Origin: Reticulitermes speratus
Taxonomy: Eukaryota; Arthropoda; Insecta; Blattodea; Rhinotermitidae
Assembly: GCA_021186555.1 (NCBI GenBank)
Contig: JAJKFL010000011.1
Coordinates: forward strand, 4,346,501 to 4,410,500
Direction: 5' to 3'
Length of the DNA: 64,000 nt
Part shown: positions 35,521 to 47,420 of the stretch, piece by piece
How the letters are laid out: each line of letters opens with the position of its first letter
Position numbering within the stretch: position 1 is the first letter of the stretch
Notes under the pieces: generated by a model
What the model was told of the DNA's origin: nothing
Databases searched by the model: none
What the model saw: the letters and a program-made list of their open reading frames with translations, nothing else
Translations under genes and position numbers: made by a program

Positions 35521-36950
35521 TCTCTGCAATGGAAGTGGAGACAGACGAAAAACTAATACGGCCTCCAAGTAAAGTGCCCTTCCTTATTGACCGATATCAA
35601 CCAAACTCGCTCCGTATGTAGCTTATACATGTGCATTGCTAGGTGTGATATTTCAGTTACATCACTGCAATGAAAGTTGAGATACAGACGAAAAACTACT
35701 ATGGCCTCCAAGTAAAGTGCCCTTCGTTATTGACCGAATTCAACCAAACTTGCACCGTATGTAGCGCATGCCTGCTTATTGTTAGGTATGATGGTTCAGT
35801 TACATCACTGCAATGGAAGTCGAGATACAGACGAAAAACTACTATGGCCTCCAAGTAAAGTGCCCTTCATTATTGACCGATTTCAACCAAACTCGCTCCG
35901 TATGTAGAGCATGCCTGTGCATTAGGAGGTGTGACGTTTCAATTACATCTTTGCAATGGAAGTCGAGATACAGACGAGAAACTACTGTGGCCTCCTAGTA
36001 AAGTGCCCTTCATTATTGACCGATTTCAACCAAACTCGCTCCGTATGTAGCGCATGCCTGTGCATTACGAGGTGTGACGTTTCAATTACATCTCTGCAAT
36101 GGAAGTCGAGATACAGACGAAAAACTACTGTGGCCTCCTAGTAACGCGTCCATCATTATTGACCGATTTCAACCAAACTCGCTCCGTATGTAGCATATAC
36201 ATGTGCATTGCTAGAATTGATGTTTCAGTTACATGACTGCAATGGAAGTCGAGATACAGACGAAAAACTACTATGGCCTCCAAGTAAAGTGCCCTTCCTT
36301 ATCGACCGATTTCAACCAAACTAGCTCCGTATGTACCTTATACATGTTCATTGCTAGGTGTGATGTTTCAGTTACATCACTGCAATGGAAGTCGAGATAC
36401 AGACGAAAAACTACTATGGCCTCCAAGTAAAGTGCCCTTCATTATAGACCGATTTCAACCAAACTCGTTCCGTATGTAGCGCATGCTTGCGCATTGCTAG
36501 GTATGATTATTTCAGTTACATCTCCGAAATGGAAGTCGAGACACAGACGATAAACTACTATGGCCTCCAAGTAATGTGCCCTTCATTATTGACCGATTTC
36601 AACCAAACTCGCTCCGTATATAGCACATGCTTGCGCATTGCTAGGTATGATGTTTCAGTTACATCTCTGCAATGGAAGTCGAGATACAGACGAAAAACTA
36701 CTATGGCCTCCAAGTAAAGTGCCCTTCATTATTGACCGATTTCAACCAAACTCGCTCCGTATGTAGCGCATACCTGTGCATTGCTAGGTACGATGTTTCA
36801 GTTACATCTCTGCAATGGAAGTCCAGACACAGACGAAAAACTACTATGGCCTCCAAGTAAAGTGCCCTTCCTTATTGACCGATTTCAACCAAACTAGCTC
36901 CGCATGTAGCTTATGCATGTGCATTGCTAGGTATAATGTTTAAATAAAGA
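35521..36950 (+). repeat. 143-bp satellite, ~10 copies
   Basis: Copies start (gcaatggaag or variants) near 35526, 35668, 35811, 35954, 36097, 36240, 36384, 36527, 36670 and 36813. The unit passes tggcctccaagtaaagtg, attgaccgatttcaacc and gtatgtagcgcatgcctg. The short ORFs it produces are by-products of the repeat. Confidence 0.9.
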
Positions 36951-37560
36951 CTGACTCGAACGTACTTACGGTAGTTATCATTTCGAAGCAACTAACCTGT
37001 AGTAACCTTCCACACAACCTTACACCGTCCATAGTGCATGCGTTTAGAGTGCGAAATATGAAGGTTCCGGAAAAATCCCTCCAATGGAAGCCGAGATACA
37101 GCCCTAAAGGTACAATGTTCTCTAAGTAAAGTGCTCTTAATTTTTGACCGATCGCAACCAAACTTACAATATTTGTAATGCGTGCATGCAAAATGCGTCG
37201 GTGGAGTTTCGACAAAATCCCTCCAATGGAAGCCGACACAGCCGCAAGACGTACTTTGTTCTCCAAATAAATTGTTAATTATTGACTGATCGCCATAAAA
37301 CTTACACCGTTTGTAGTGCATGCAAGGAGAGTGCGAGGTTTATGTTTGAGGAAAATCCCTCCAATGGAAGCCGAGATACACTCGAAAAGGTACTTTGTTC
37401 TCCATGTAAAGTGCCCGTAGTTATTGGCTGTTTGGAACCAAACATACACCGTTTGCATCGCATGCGTGGAAAGTGCGAAGTTCAGGGATACCCCTCCAAT
37501 GGAATCCAAGATACAGCCGAAAAGGTATTTTTTTCTCCAAGTAAAGTGCCCTAATTATAT
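36951..37560 (+). repeat. Diverged extension of the 143-bp satellite
   Basis: About four copies share the plan (tccaatggaagccgagatac, taaagtgc, gaccgat, caaccaaac) but differ widely from the main block. It is an older edge of the same array. Confidence 0.75.
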
Positions 37561-37737
37561 TTCGTGTCTTTTTTCCCCTCAAGGTGGTAAAACTAAACAA
37601 ATACACATATGAAGGCCCTTCCGACAAGTCTCTGTTCTTTCATGAAACCTTTTGTAAAATCCACACCCTCTTTCCTCCCCTTATTTCATCAACAAATCGT
37701 TACTGCAAAATGTAACTCAGTAATCACAAAGGCAATA

Positions 37738-38161
37738 CAGTGCAGCGTCGATTATCCGAACTAACTGGAACCGAGGAAGTTTGGTTAATCAAATTGTTTG
37801 GATAATTAATCATGCATGATAATACCCAATTTATACCAAACAAAGTGTAATCACAAGTAAATTAGTGTACACACGGTTATATTTTTAAGCATTTAGTATT
37901 TTGAAATACGAAATATTATCATCAAATATTTGATTTAGGAAATGGTCTGTAAATGATAACCAGCAAATATTGAAATAACGATGCATACTAAATTTATTTG
38001 GGACTTACCTAATTGTTTTACATAGCTTCAACAGTAAATCCACACATTTATATAGTAATATTTCAGTACTGTAACCAGTAATTGGAAAGTACAGTACATA
38101 TTACCTTTTTTTTTTTTTTTTTACCGACGGTGACTCGGATAATTGACGTGACGCTCCACTG
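37738..38161. mobile_element. pogo/Tigger-like MITE, TA duplication
   Basis: The 424-bp element begins CAGTGCAGCGTCGATTATCCG and ends with the near complement (CGGATAATTGACGTGACGCTCCACTG), flanked by TA on each side (37736-37737, 38162-38163). A T-run lies at 38106-38123. It has no transposase ORF. The TIR style and TA target fit the pogo/Tigger branch of Tc1/mariner elements. Confidence 0.8.
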
Positions 38162-38376
38162 TATTTACTTACCTCCGTGTGCTCCGCTTTTCCAGTTTAG
38201 TGTTAAACGGTTTGTTGTGATGTGCCTCGAAAAATGGGCTAACCCACAACCCAACGCTGAATTCTGTACACTGACAGCACGATTTATATAAGAATGAGCT
38301 GCTATGCCTCCCCTTTTGAATGTGCCACCATTATGATCAGGGGTGTCACACCTTAATGAAATGACCAACGACGACT

Positions 38377-38700
38377 TCATACAATTCTATTGATCACAAT
38401 CATTTGAAAGCTCCCACGCCCTTCCGGGCAGCTACGTACCAATGTAGTTTTCAAGATTATTTCTGCGGCGCAATTCCATACGGTGTTGGAAGGAGCTGCT
38501 GCCTCCATCTTCAGGACATCTAACACTAAGACAATCATTGCTGTCATAACCTCCAACGTCAACGTAATTTTGTTTCCAGGTGGCCACCGTACACAAACCT
38601 CGTACATAAAAAAATATGTATTTGCAAGTGACGACACGTCAATGAGTTTGGTTCTTAACGAACTAACACCACGATTCCTATCCTCATGCATTGCCTACCT
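38377..38700 (-). repeat. Dispersed repeat resembling blattodean pseudo-coding text
   Basis: Both strands have ORFs here. The minus reading DVLKMEAAAPSNTVWN is of a type I recall as common in cockroach and termite intergenic repeats. No gene is supported. Confidence 0.3.
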
Positions 38701-38896
38701 CATTCACTCCACGGATTACTCACGGTTGGGCACAGACAAAATTCACACAAGTAACAGGCGAAACAACAGGTAATCCGTGGAGCATAACTTCCACAGCAGA
38801 GATGAGACAACTTTATAACATTTTACTATTGTGTGCACTAGTATCATAAGACTGTAAAACCAATGTAATGGTCTTGGTAATCTTCCCACATTATCC

Positions 38897-38944
38897 TTAT
38901 GATACTTGAGGATGGCTATTGAGCCGAAACATGTCGGATCGTAA
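38897..38944 (+). ncRNA. Hammerhead-like motif with the longest stem I
   Basis: The order is TTATGATAC, TTGAGGA, T, GGCT-ATTG-AGCC, GAAAC, AT, GTC, GGATCGTAA. Stem I can form eight pairs (one G-T) with one mismatch, and the cleavage triplet is the classic GTC. C3 has become T, which would be expected to harm catalysis. The long stem with GTC is the best structural support for the family reading. Confidence 0.5.
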
Positions 38945-39329
38945 AGAAGCATTTCCTGAACAGTTGTTGTGTTTTACTATTTCATTTCACACACACAACT
39001 AACGAAACTCATCCGTTTATAATTGTGCCTCCAGGCAATAGCAAGAATTGTGCGCAGTTGCCACTTCAGAGATAGAGGATTAGGTAAGGAACGTATAATA
39101 TTTTAAGTTGTTTGATAGAAGAACGCAAAGGTTTTGGTTTTCCAAGTGCATGACCCATCGGCACGCAAGCGTGTCTACCTAATACATTATGTTTTATGTA
39201 ACTTACATGAATAGTTCGTGACGGAACGAAATATGTCCTTACATCATGGAGTACGGCTTTCCGATGGTGTTTGTATCTCGATACCGTGCGTTTTCTCAGT
39301 GCCTTTCAGTTGTAAGTTCGCCGTCCATG

Positions 39330-40220
39330 CCTATTATGCTCTTTGCTGATGATACCAACATGCAGGGATCACGTACATCAGTCGGAAAACGCGATTAGTG
39401 ATGCATTTGTTAAGCTGGTACAATGGTTGAAAGGAAATAACCTACATTAAATTCTGACGTGACAAACTATATGGAATTTGCTGATAAGAAACACGTATAA
39501 TGAAAATGTAGGTTACTGTAATAAAGAATCGAAGCAATTAATAACTAAATTTCCTGGCTTGCAGACATAGTAACTGAAGACAAGAAACAGATGTGGAGTG
39601 TATTATCCCCTAGCATAGTTCAGCATGGTGTTTGTTGAGGGCAGTCACTGCCCTCGGTAAAAACTATCTGTTATGATTACTGGTGCCAGGCAGTGACAGT
39701 ATGAACAGATGTTTTAATATTAGTTGACTTTGCATATCTCCATTCTGTTATGTCCTATGGTGTCATCATATGGAGAAGCAAAAGCAGATGTAGTTAACAT
39801 CCAAAAGAAAACTAGAGTAATCTCAGGTGTAAAGAGAAGGGACTCGTGGAGGAATTCATTTTAAAAATTTAATTCACTTCCCTTGTCAGTAAATACCTAT
39901 TTTGATTATGGTCATTCATTGTAGCAAACATGGAAAAATTTCAAACAAATTCAGAAATACATATTGTAAACATGAGGCATTGACATGGCCTCCAAGTGCC
40001 ATGTGCTGACCTCACTAGTGACGTGAAAGGTGTGTACCGTGTAAGGAACGACTTGCACAATCCTCTTTCATCGAACACATTACCCACAGTCTGCCTTTAC
40101 AAGTATGTCACTGGGTTACATGTTCCAAAACTACTTCAAAATATGCATTTCATACATATATTCATTCATTCTAAATACTTCTTGCAGTATTTTTGTCAAA
40201 TTTCATTCTATCACATCTGA
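39330..40220 (+). pseudogene. Decayed LINE 3' portion (Jockey/CR1-like)
   Basis: The text starts with IMLFADDTNM (palm motif C) near 39335-39365, then stop-ridden sequence, then YGVIIW near 39757 and a final open stretch (39996-40220). The order matches the C-terminal half of a non-LTR reverse transcriptase like those at 55054 and 59449. 40221-40855 has no recognised feature and is probably intron of the following gene. Confidence 0.6.
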
Positions 40221-40856
40221 ACCTGAACAAGATCTGTTCATATATTAATGTGCTGTTCAGCCATATATGTTTACAAGAGTGAAGGTTTTGTGTCACATCT
40301 GCACTGGACTGTAGCTAATTAGTGTTACAACACATCTGTTTTGAACTAGTAGATGGATAGTTTAAGGTACTTAAAAGTTCTTTGTACAACTTCACTGTAT
40401 TGCAAGTTAACCTCGTTTGGCAGATAGTGACTTTATACATTGAAAACCAGAATTCTGACAGAGATGAACAGATATTCCAAATTAGGTATATTTGTGTAAT
40501 ACAAATGACATTTTAATTGGCTAACTTCACAGGGTTTTCATGGTCAGTCCTTCAATGCCTTAGATCATGCCAGATGCATCATTCCCCATCCATTCCAATT
40601 CATTACTCATCATGCTAGATGCTGTTAAATAAACCACAAAAAAAGTGAGGATTGCACTTACACTAGTCTCAAATTCAAAGCACACAGTGCATTTATGTTT
40701 CTTTCAGGTAACATTGTTTACTGATAACTTCTAGCTTTTGTTCAGTATAATGTTGTAGTCATTGCTGATGTATGCATACAATAACACTAGAACGTAGTTA
40801 TACTTTATATCATATTGGAAATATAGTGCTAATCTATATGTTTATTTTCTGACAGT

Positions 40857-41687
40857 GTGAACATGAGGTATCAAATTTCATATATATATACATACAGACC
40901 GATCTGTTCAAATCTGAAGAAAATGTGCACAAACAAGTATTGCACTGAAGCAAAACCTGAAACAGAGTCTGAATCAAAGTCATGGAGAAAACCTTGGGCT
41001 CAGAAAGAAGGCGAATGGTACAGCAAATTCAAACTTTTTGCACCTGAGAAAGTTGGAAGCCCTGATATGGTAAGGATATTACAGAGTACAGTAAACTTTG
41101 GTCCACAAGCATTTCAAAAGTGGTTGAAGGAAGTCAAGAGAGACGCTGCAATTTTGGACATGAGGTATATACCTGAACGTCACCAGATCCTGGGCAGCAA
41201 TCTAGCAGCTGCTCACTTCTTGGTTCATAGGGGTGCAGCAGTGAGATTTGTCGGCTCCACAGAGTGGATAAAACGACAAGGAGATGAATATGATCTTCCA
41301 AATAAATATAATCCAGACTACTTGATAGAATCTATTGATATATTAGACATGGAACTGTATTATGAAGGTTTGCAGAACATGACTAATTTAGGAAGTTTAC
41401 ACTGGCTTAGCCTACAGAACTGTCTTGAAGTTGATGACTGGTGGTTGGACAGGATCAGTAATGAATATCGATTGTCTTTGGAATATCTGGATATTAGCAA
41501 TTGTGTGCAGGTAACAGAACGTGGGATTGGTGCCCTTTATCGAATGACCGAGCTTCGTACACTGAAGGTACATAATATTGCAAGCAGCCGTGTGTTCCAA
41601 CTTGCTTGCTTGATGCTGGAAGATATTCATCCCCAGCTGAAAATTGAAGGTGTTACATATTTAGACGCAGAAAATCAGGCTGTATGA
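40857..41687 (+). CDS. DMAC2: Distal membrane-arm assembly complex protein 2, 3' exon
   Basis: The product is a leucine-rich-repeat mitochondrial protein; the vertebrate member (also called ATP5SL) helps assemble the distal membrane arm of respiratory complex I. Seen here: GAAVRFVGSTEWI (about residues 125-137), then repeats LHWLSLQNCLEVDDWWLDRI and LEYLDISNCVQVTERGIGAL, and IHPQLKIEGVTY near the C-terminus, with stop TGA at 41685. VDDWW and the VRF-EWI pair favour DMAC2 over DMAC2L. An acceptor (tttattttctgacag) ends at 40855. The frame opens with GTG only because the exon is entered in phase 2, so the true start and mitochondrial presequence lie on upstream exons not identified. An in-frame ATG at 40863 is an alternative start. 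The gene is convergent with cic. Confidence 0.9.
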   Translation: MNMRYQISYIYTYRPICSNLKKMCTNKYCTEAKPETESESKSWRKPWAQKEGEWYSKFKLFAPEKVGSPDMVRILQSTVNFGPQAFQKWLKEVKRDAAILDMRYIPERHQILGSNLAAAHFLVHRGAAVRFVGSTEWIKRQGDEYDLPNKYNPDYLIESIDILDMELYYEGLQNMTNLGSLHWLSLQNCLEVDDWWLDRISNEYRLSLEYLDISNCVQVTERGIGALYRMTELRTLKVHNIASSRVFQLACLMLEDIHPQLKIEGVTYLDAENQAV

Positions 41688-41922
41688 TTTCTTACATGTA
41701 ACAGTTTTTGCTGTAATAATTAGTTACATAAAGTTGTATTGCCAGTACAGAAAGTGTACTTTCCCAGTTATGTTATTAAGGAAAAGAGTTACGTAATTGT
41801 CTGATCTTTCATCCAGTACTGTAAACCATCATCTTAAAGACAATGCACAACCTGTATCACATTGACTTCTAATGGGAGACAACATTTGTACATGGAACTT
41901 TATACGTTAGTATTAAAAAAGT

Positions 41923-41928
41923 AATAAA
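41923..41928 (+). promoter_or_regulatory. Polyadenylation signal of DMAC2
   Basis: AATAAA lies 236 bases after the DMAC2 stop codon, in an AT-rich 3'UTR, followed within 25 bases by GT-rich sequence (tgtagtgtattc). Confidence 0.65.
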
Positions 41929-42019
41929 TGTAGTGTATTCACTGCCATATTTCTAGCAACCTTGCAAATTTCACACTTATTGGAGAAAAGGCAGCATCAT
42001 CTGAAAACGATATTACATA

Positions 42020-42234
42020 CAGGGGCGTAGCTGGGAGGGGAGTGATGCAGCCACCCTGGGCGGAAAAATGAATATTGTAAATGAAGACATTAGACTCCCC
42101 AAGCAAAACGATTTTGAATTTTTGAGCCACATAAAGTCAGCCAGTAATTATAATATTTCTAAGTTCATAATTTCTGTTAGGGTTGGCCATTGTGATTACT
42201 CACCCCAGGTGCCAAAAACCTAGCTGCGCCACTG
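42020..42234. mobile_element. hAT-type MITE with a perfect 8-bp duplication
   Basis: The 215-bp element begins CAGGGGCGTAGCTGGGAGG and ends AGCTGCGCCACTG. It is flanked by ATTACATA on both sides (42012-42019, 42235-42242). The 8-bp duplication and TIR type fit the hAT superfamily. It has no coding capacity. Confidence 0.85.
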
Positions 42235-42476
42235 ATTACATATGATTACATGCAATTTACAGCGATGAATCCCCATTATTATTGTCCGAGTCAAGTTTTG
42301 TATGTGGTAAATCTGCAGCCAGGAGCCACTTCTTTCTCTTGAAGTCTGTAGCTCACTATTATATAATTTCTGTTCAATGTAGGCTACTTGTTATTGGCTG
42401 AAATGAGTTTTCTGCTGCCATACAGAATAGAAATCACTGGTAGATCATATTTCTGTTACATCAGTTTATATCTTCT

Positions 42477-42880
42477 TCTTAAGCACTACAGTCCGTTGTG
42501 GACCTTGGCTTCCAGTACGACCCTCCTCCATTCCATCCAGTCTCTGGCCACTCTTGTGCCAAATTCTGATTCCCATTATGCTCAAATTCTCTTCAACCTC
42601 ATCAGTCCATTTTTTCTGTGCTTCCTCTTTTCCTTGCTCTTTCCATTCTGGCAGTCCCTATTTGTTTTGACAGTATTTTCTTATTCAGCCTTTCAGTATG
42701 CCCATACCATCTTAATCTGAGCAAGTGTATAAATTTGACAATGTCTACTCCTGTTAATGTATCCTCTATTTCTTTATTTGTCCTTATTCTCCAGCTTTCT
42801 TCTTCTTTGGTTGGACCATAAATTTTTCTTACACTCTTTCTTTTGAATACTCTAAGAGCATTGGTTTCATCTCAGGTCAT
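42477..42880 (-). pseudogene. LINE C-terminal remnant
   Basis: The minus strand contains a frameshifted text of the form KW-DEVEENLSIMGIRIWH... ending in EA-KVHNG near 42500, the tail type of many arthropod non-LTR reverse transcriptases. It is broken by frameshifts. Confidence 0.5.
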
Positions 42881-43231
42881 TGGCCAGGCTTCTGCCTCAT
42901 AGGCCTGATGGGTCAAATTCAAGTTTCATCTATTTTTTTTTCAGGACAAAAGTTTAGACCTGAGAAGTTTATTATGTGCAGAGTATGCACAATTGGCTGT
43001 CAACTCCAGTTTTTATATTAGGAATGTGATTTTTCAGACATTAGAATTATACAATATGAAAATGAGACTTATCAGAGGCTGTGAAGATAACTGTCTTCTG
43101 ATTTGTGGCACTGCAGTTTGGTACACAGGTACAAAACACACAGTGCCACATCCCAAAGAACAATCTTCAAGACAGCAATTTTTAATACTCATGATCAGTT
43201 GAAAAAAATTATATATATGAATCCTAGTTCA

Positions 43232-43510
43232 CAGCAAGGGTAGCTCAGCTGGTCAGTCTGGTGTTTGAGTCCTGGCAGGGATAAGAGATTTTTCTCTTTT
43301 CCAAAAGCAAATGTCTAGAAGGGCTCTGGGGCCCACCCAGCCCCCTAGTCAATGGGTTTGGAGTTTTCTTTCCCTGGGGGTAAAGTGGCCAGTGTGTGAA
43401 ATTGATCACTCACCTACATCTAGTGCCAAGGTTAAGAATGAGTGGATCTTTACCTCTGCTCCCCCTATATGCCTTCAAGGCATGCACAGGAACAATTATA
43501 CCTTTTAGCT
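43232..43510 (+). mobile_element. SINE family B, long copy
   Basis: A tRNA-like head (gcaagggtagctcagctggtcag, then gtttgagtcctggcaggg as a B-box-like segment) is followed by a body with aagtggccagtgtgtgaaattgatcactcacc and accttttagc at the end. Other copies: 46425-46652 and 46712-46995 (minus), 57843-58143 (plus), 33213-33355 (partial). Confidence 0.75.
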
Positions 43511-43689
43511 TTTCTATTACCAAGCAGGGCTAGTACAACCAATCTGTTTGAAATCTACTTTGTAGTTTCTTGTTTTATGCATACGAAAAATTAAGTACTG
43601 GTCACAAGAAAGTTAACTCGAAATAAATTTTATGTAAATGAGTGATGTTTCACATTGGAAGGAATAAAAAACATATTAAGTTATAAACT

Positions 43690-46107
43690 ACCAAATCTGT
43701 AGCTGTGTTTTATTTATTTAAGAAGATCTTCCCATGATTGTCTGCAGGTGGCGGCAATTAACACACCGCCCCGCGTCAAAAGTAAAGTGCAGCTAGAAAA
43801 TACAAAGTTGGACAGAAACACACAAGAAAACAGGCCAGTTGCTTAAGTAAAACTAGCAAATTTTGGTTCATTTTACACTTTTCAATAAATATACATTAGT
43901 GGTATCTGCATTTATATAATGTCACTTTAAAACATATAATAAAAGTTAGAAAGCCAACTCGTTCATTTTATATTAATTAGCTTGTTCAAAAAAATAAAAC
44001 AAAAGCAAAATTAATGTATTGCCACGACAGTTACAATGAGTGCAGACATATTAAAAAATCAATATCATAATGCAACACAAAGACTACCTATTTAGTTTCA
44101 AAATAAGTCTTGGAACTTCTAAAACAACAATGTAAGCTGGGGGCATGGGATGTGTGTTGTCATGCAAAGGAACACTTATGAATAGAAAAAGCAATGTGAA
44201 GCCTGAGGTCTCACATTCTGTTGAAGCTCGATAACAAGGAAATGCATGACCAACATCAAGTACTGTCAAGAGCTCCCCACTAATAAATGCTGAGATTTCT
44301 CTTGTAGCAGGTTGTGTATCACACTTGTGTGTAAGTTGCTGGTGAGGAGGGACTGAACAGTTGCGGTCACAACACTGCTTACGCAGGTGACAGGGCATTA
44401 CATTCACATCAGTGTGAACAGTGCCATCACCTAGTCAGGAACACACTTCAATACCAACAGAATTCCTGATGGTGTTCTACAATACTGTGTGCCATGTTCT
44501 CTTGTTTTGCATTTTCACATTTGGTAGTCTTCTTCAACTCAGTATTTCTCTCTCCTATTCATCACATTATACACTGTCATAGTCATCAGTAATTGCACTG
44601 CTCCATTAAAACAAAAATAAAATGCATATCCATTCCATCTGACAAATTGGCTAAAACCTCCTACATACATAACTGCATCTTGATGGATCAATAAAAATGT
44701 ATCTACATTTGAGTTCTTTACAAAATGGTACAACAAACTGCAATTTCATGCTTCTGGCAATATTGTGCCCAACAACGACACAGCTAAAGGCTGAAAGATA
44801 ACAACAGTCGTCACTCTGAACTATACACATCCAACAATACAACAATTTTCTTACGTCAATATATATATATATATATAATGTGTGTGTGTGTGTATGTGTG
44901 TGTGTGTGTTTTTTTCATCTCTCTATATTTATATATATGTATATATAATAACAATGTAAATATATAAAATATTAAAGGGTACTCACTAACTGTAAGAAAT
45001 AATTACAATGTGCTACTTGCTTTCCAGCAAGAATAACTTATTTTAAAATATAAAATAAAAAATGTAGCACCTACACACAGTTAAAAGTAGCCAGTAGCAT
45101 TACTGAACCATTCTATTAGGAAATCATTGGTACATGGGAAGTTAAATGACACAAAGTACACACTTAGTAATTACTCATGTTGAGAGGATAACACAAGTAA
45201 AACTAAGGATTCACACCATGTGGCTTTCTGACACAGGGAGAAATCAATTGCTGTTTACACAGAACAACAATCCAGGGCAAATATTGACAAAGACGTTCCT
45301 CAGTTTCAGGGATGGAATTAACTGCTAATGTCACACATTTCCAATCAGAATGTGAGTGTCACAAAATCAGCTAGTCCTAAATACAGTTTATATATCAACA
45401 CAAGTCAGTGAAAAACAAAAATTCAACATTCTTTTTGCATAAAAAGTAAACATTTCCATCCCCTGAAACTTCTAGTTATAACAATAAGTAAAGAAGGAAG
45501 GAGGGAAGGAAGAAGTGCTAATAATAAATGGTATTTCCTTATATATAGGATAAAATACTGCACTCTGAATCTTGTAACATAATCTACATGCTGCATGAGA
45601 CTTCCATCAGGTAAATATCATTCAATGGCTAACATCAAGTGTATTTTGTAAATACAGGATTTTGAAGTCATGACTGCATGTGTTGTTTTAAAAATGACTT
45701 ATAAGCTACCTTATTCAGTAACTGTTCTCTGTTACTACAATCCAAATATGTTAAAGTGAGCCTCATTCATTAATCAGTATTCTATGTTTCATTTTCTTTA
45801 GGTCTCTACATGTTCAAGTAACTTAAAATTATAAAATTTAAAATAATGGCAATGCCCAACAAATACCATAATGAATTTTTTTTATGGTAAAAGAACCTAT
45901 TAATAAAACTTCATATTATATTCTGGGATCTATTGCTCTTTTTGTTCCTGTAGTATGTGTGCCAAATACTCTTACAATATCCACATACCTTCAAAACTTA
46001 ATATTTGCTATGATTTCTTAACAAGAATCTTCTTGTTACTATTTTAATACCAATTTATAGTATTGCCCATTGACGTTGGTCCCAAAATGGCAGGGCTGAT
46101 GCTGCAG
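43690..46107 (-). other. Probable 3'UTR of capicua
   Basis: It lies directly 3' of the cic stop codon on the minus strand. Nearly 2.4 kb contain no recognised transposon, in contrast with both sides, suggesting transcribed, constrained sequence. Candidate AATAAA signals (TTTATT on the plus strand) lie near 43708-43718. A TA/TG microsatellite sits at 44862-44912. The ORFs at 44084-44407 and 44539-44845 are taken as chance. The extent is inference. Confidence 0.45.
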
Positions 46108-46193
46108 CTAGCTGCTTGAAGAGGCAGGGATGGACAGAGAACTGTTGGCAGTGCTAACCAAGGTGGCTGAATGTGGTGGCATGGTGGATGATC
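46108..46193 (-). CDS. cic: Capicua, terminal coding exon
   Basis: Entering after gtgttgcag at 46194 in phase 1, the codon begun by the G of the previous exon is completed as GGA. The frame reads SSTMPPHSATLVSTANSSL then SIPASSSS and stops at TAG (46110-46108). A Ser/Thr/Ala-rich tail fits the preceding exon. The pyrimidine tract is poor. A better-looking acceptor at about 46276 (ttttgcctgtag) would give only one more residue (Val) and a TAG, so the true C-terminus may be shorter. Confidence 0.65.
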
Positions 46194-46424
46194 CTGCAAC
46201 ACATTCACAGTAGTCATACAACTGCTGGTATTCAATGAATGTGGACTGGAATTAACAGCCACCTCTAAACTACAGGCAAAACAATGGAGAAATTTCAAAT
46301 GTTTCATTTTATATCATGTATTAAGACACCTAATCAATATTCTTGATTACATGCTAAATTCCTACACGAGTTCCCTGATGATGGTCCATGGACCTGAACA
46401 CATAGGTAAATGTTCACCCTGTAA

Positions 46425-46652
46425 GATGGCATGAAGGCCCAGAAGGGGAGAAGTATAGCTCTACTCTTTCTTTAACCTCATGGCTAGATGGGGGGGTGGG
46501 TGATTAATACCACACCCCGGCCTCTTTACCCACGGGAATAACCCAGTACCCATTGTATAGGACGCTAGGTGGGCCGCAGGGCCAGTCTGGATGGGTGCGG
46601 AAAATTCACCCCTACTGGGATTCAATCCCCAGGCCATCCAGCCCATAGGAAG
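46425..46652 (-). mobile_element. SINE family B, minus copy
   Basis: Reverse-complement match to 43232-43510: gggtgattaataccacacc, ctaggtgggcc and ctgggattcaatcccc (B-box-like) are visible. It lies in the last cic intron. Confidence 0.7.
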
Positions 46653-46711
46653 TCAAAACACAAAGCAGTTTAATAGGTAATAAAAGCCACTGATAAGGTG
46701 TGCTATGATGG

Positions 46712-46995
46712 TTAAGGTAAAGTTGTCTCTGCCCACGCCATGAAGGCATATGGGGGGAGAAAAGGTACAGCTCCACTCATTCTTAACCTCAACACCAGAT
46801 GGAGGTGAGTAGTCAATTTCACACCCCAGCCACTTTACCTGCAGTAAAGACCCCCTAGTAACCATTCAATAGGAGATTGGGTGGGCTCCAGAGCCAGTAT
46901 GGACATTTTGGAGAAGAAAATATCTCTTGCCCCTGCCAGGATTCAAATTCCACACTGTCCAGCCCGTAGCCTAGTCACTACAATGACTAGGCTGA
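46712..46995 (-). mobile_element. SINE family B, second minus copy
   Basis: A full-length minus copy with caccccagccactttacc, gattgggtgggctcc and a degenerate B box (caggattcaaattcc). It is 60 bp from the previous copy in the same orientation. Confidence 0.7.
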
Positions 46996-47420
46996 TCTCA
47001 ACTCCATGCTACGATGGTACAATTATAATTACATTAAATCAAATGGACAACAGTTCATTTACTGAAGTGTTAAACTTATCCTAATATATGATGACATTAA
47101 CACCTCACCTATGGGATGGATAAAAATCCTGCATTCTCAGGTGTGGCCAGTCCTCTACCAACACCAGCAAAGTCAGAAGCCAGAATATGAAATACAGTTG
47201 GGGAACATATACTGTTTGTGCTTTAAGTGTGTTATTTAGGTTTATGTTCTGCAAATACCAGCAATGTTAGAAAATTTAGAGGAGAGAATATCAAATGCTG
47301 CTGTGAACATTTAATGTTTTTCTTTTAAGTGTGTTATTTAAGCTTGTTCTGCCAACACCAGCAATGTTTGAAAATTTAGAAGAAAGAATTAATTTTATTA
47401 TTTATATAATATTATTTATT

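Noticed and set aside
35513-37630. Series of ~60-75 codon ORFs
   Set aside because: They are translations of the 143-bp satellite and repeat with its period.
39034-39084. Upstream DMAC2 exon (AIARIVRSCHFRDRGL)
   Set aside because: It has a cag acceptor, a gtaagg donor and looks like a mitochondrial presequence, but its end phase (1) does not match the phase 2 entry at 40856, and no ATG is in frame.
40857-40862. GTG as the DMAC2 start codon
   Set aside because: A splice acceptor sits at 40855 and the exon is entered in phase 2, so the GTG is an internal codon.
44084-44845. Minus-strand ORFs downstream of cic
   Set aside because: They lack conserved motifs and splice signals and fall in the probable 3'UTR.
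46371-46412. Another hammerhead-like copy (CTGATGATGGTCCATGGACC)
   Set aside because: Stem II is a perfect palindrome, but the GAAAC segment is TGAAC and the stem I partner is missing, so it is at best a relic.
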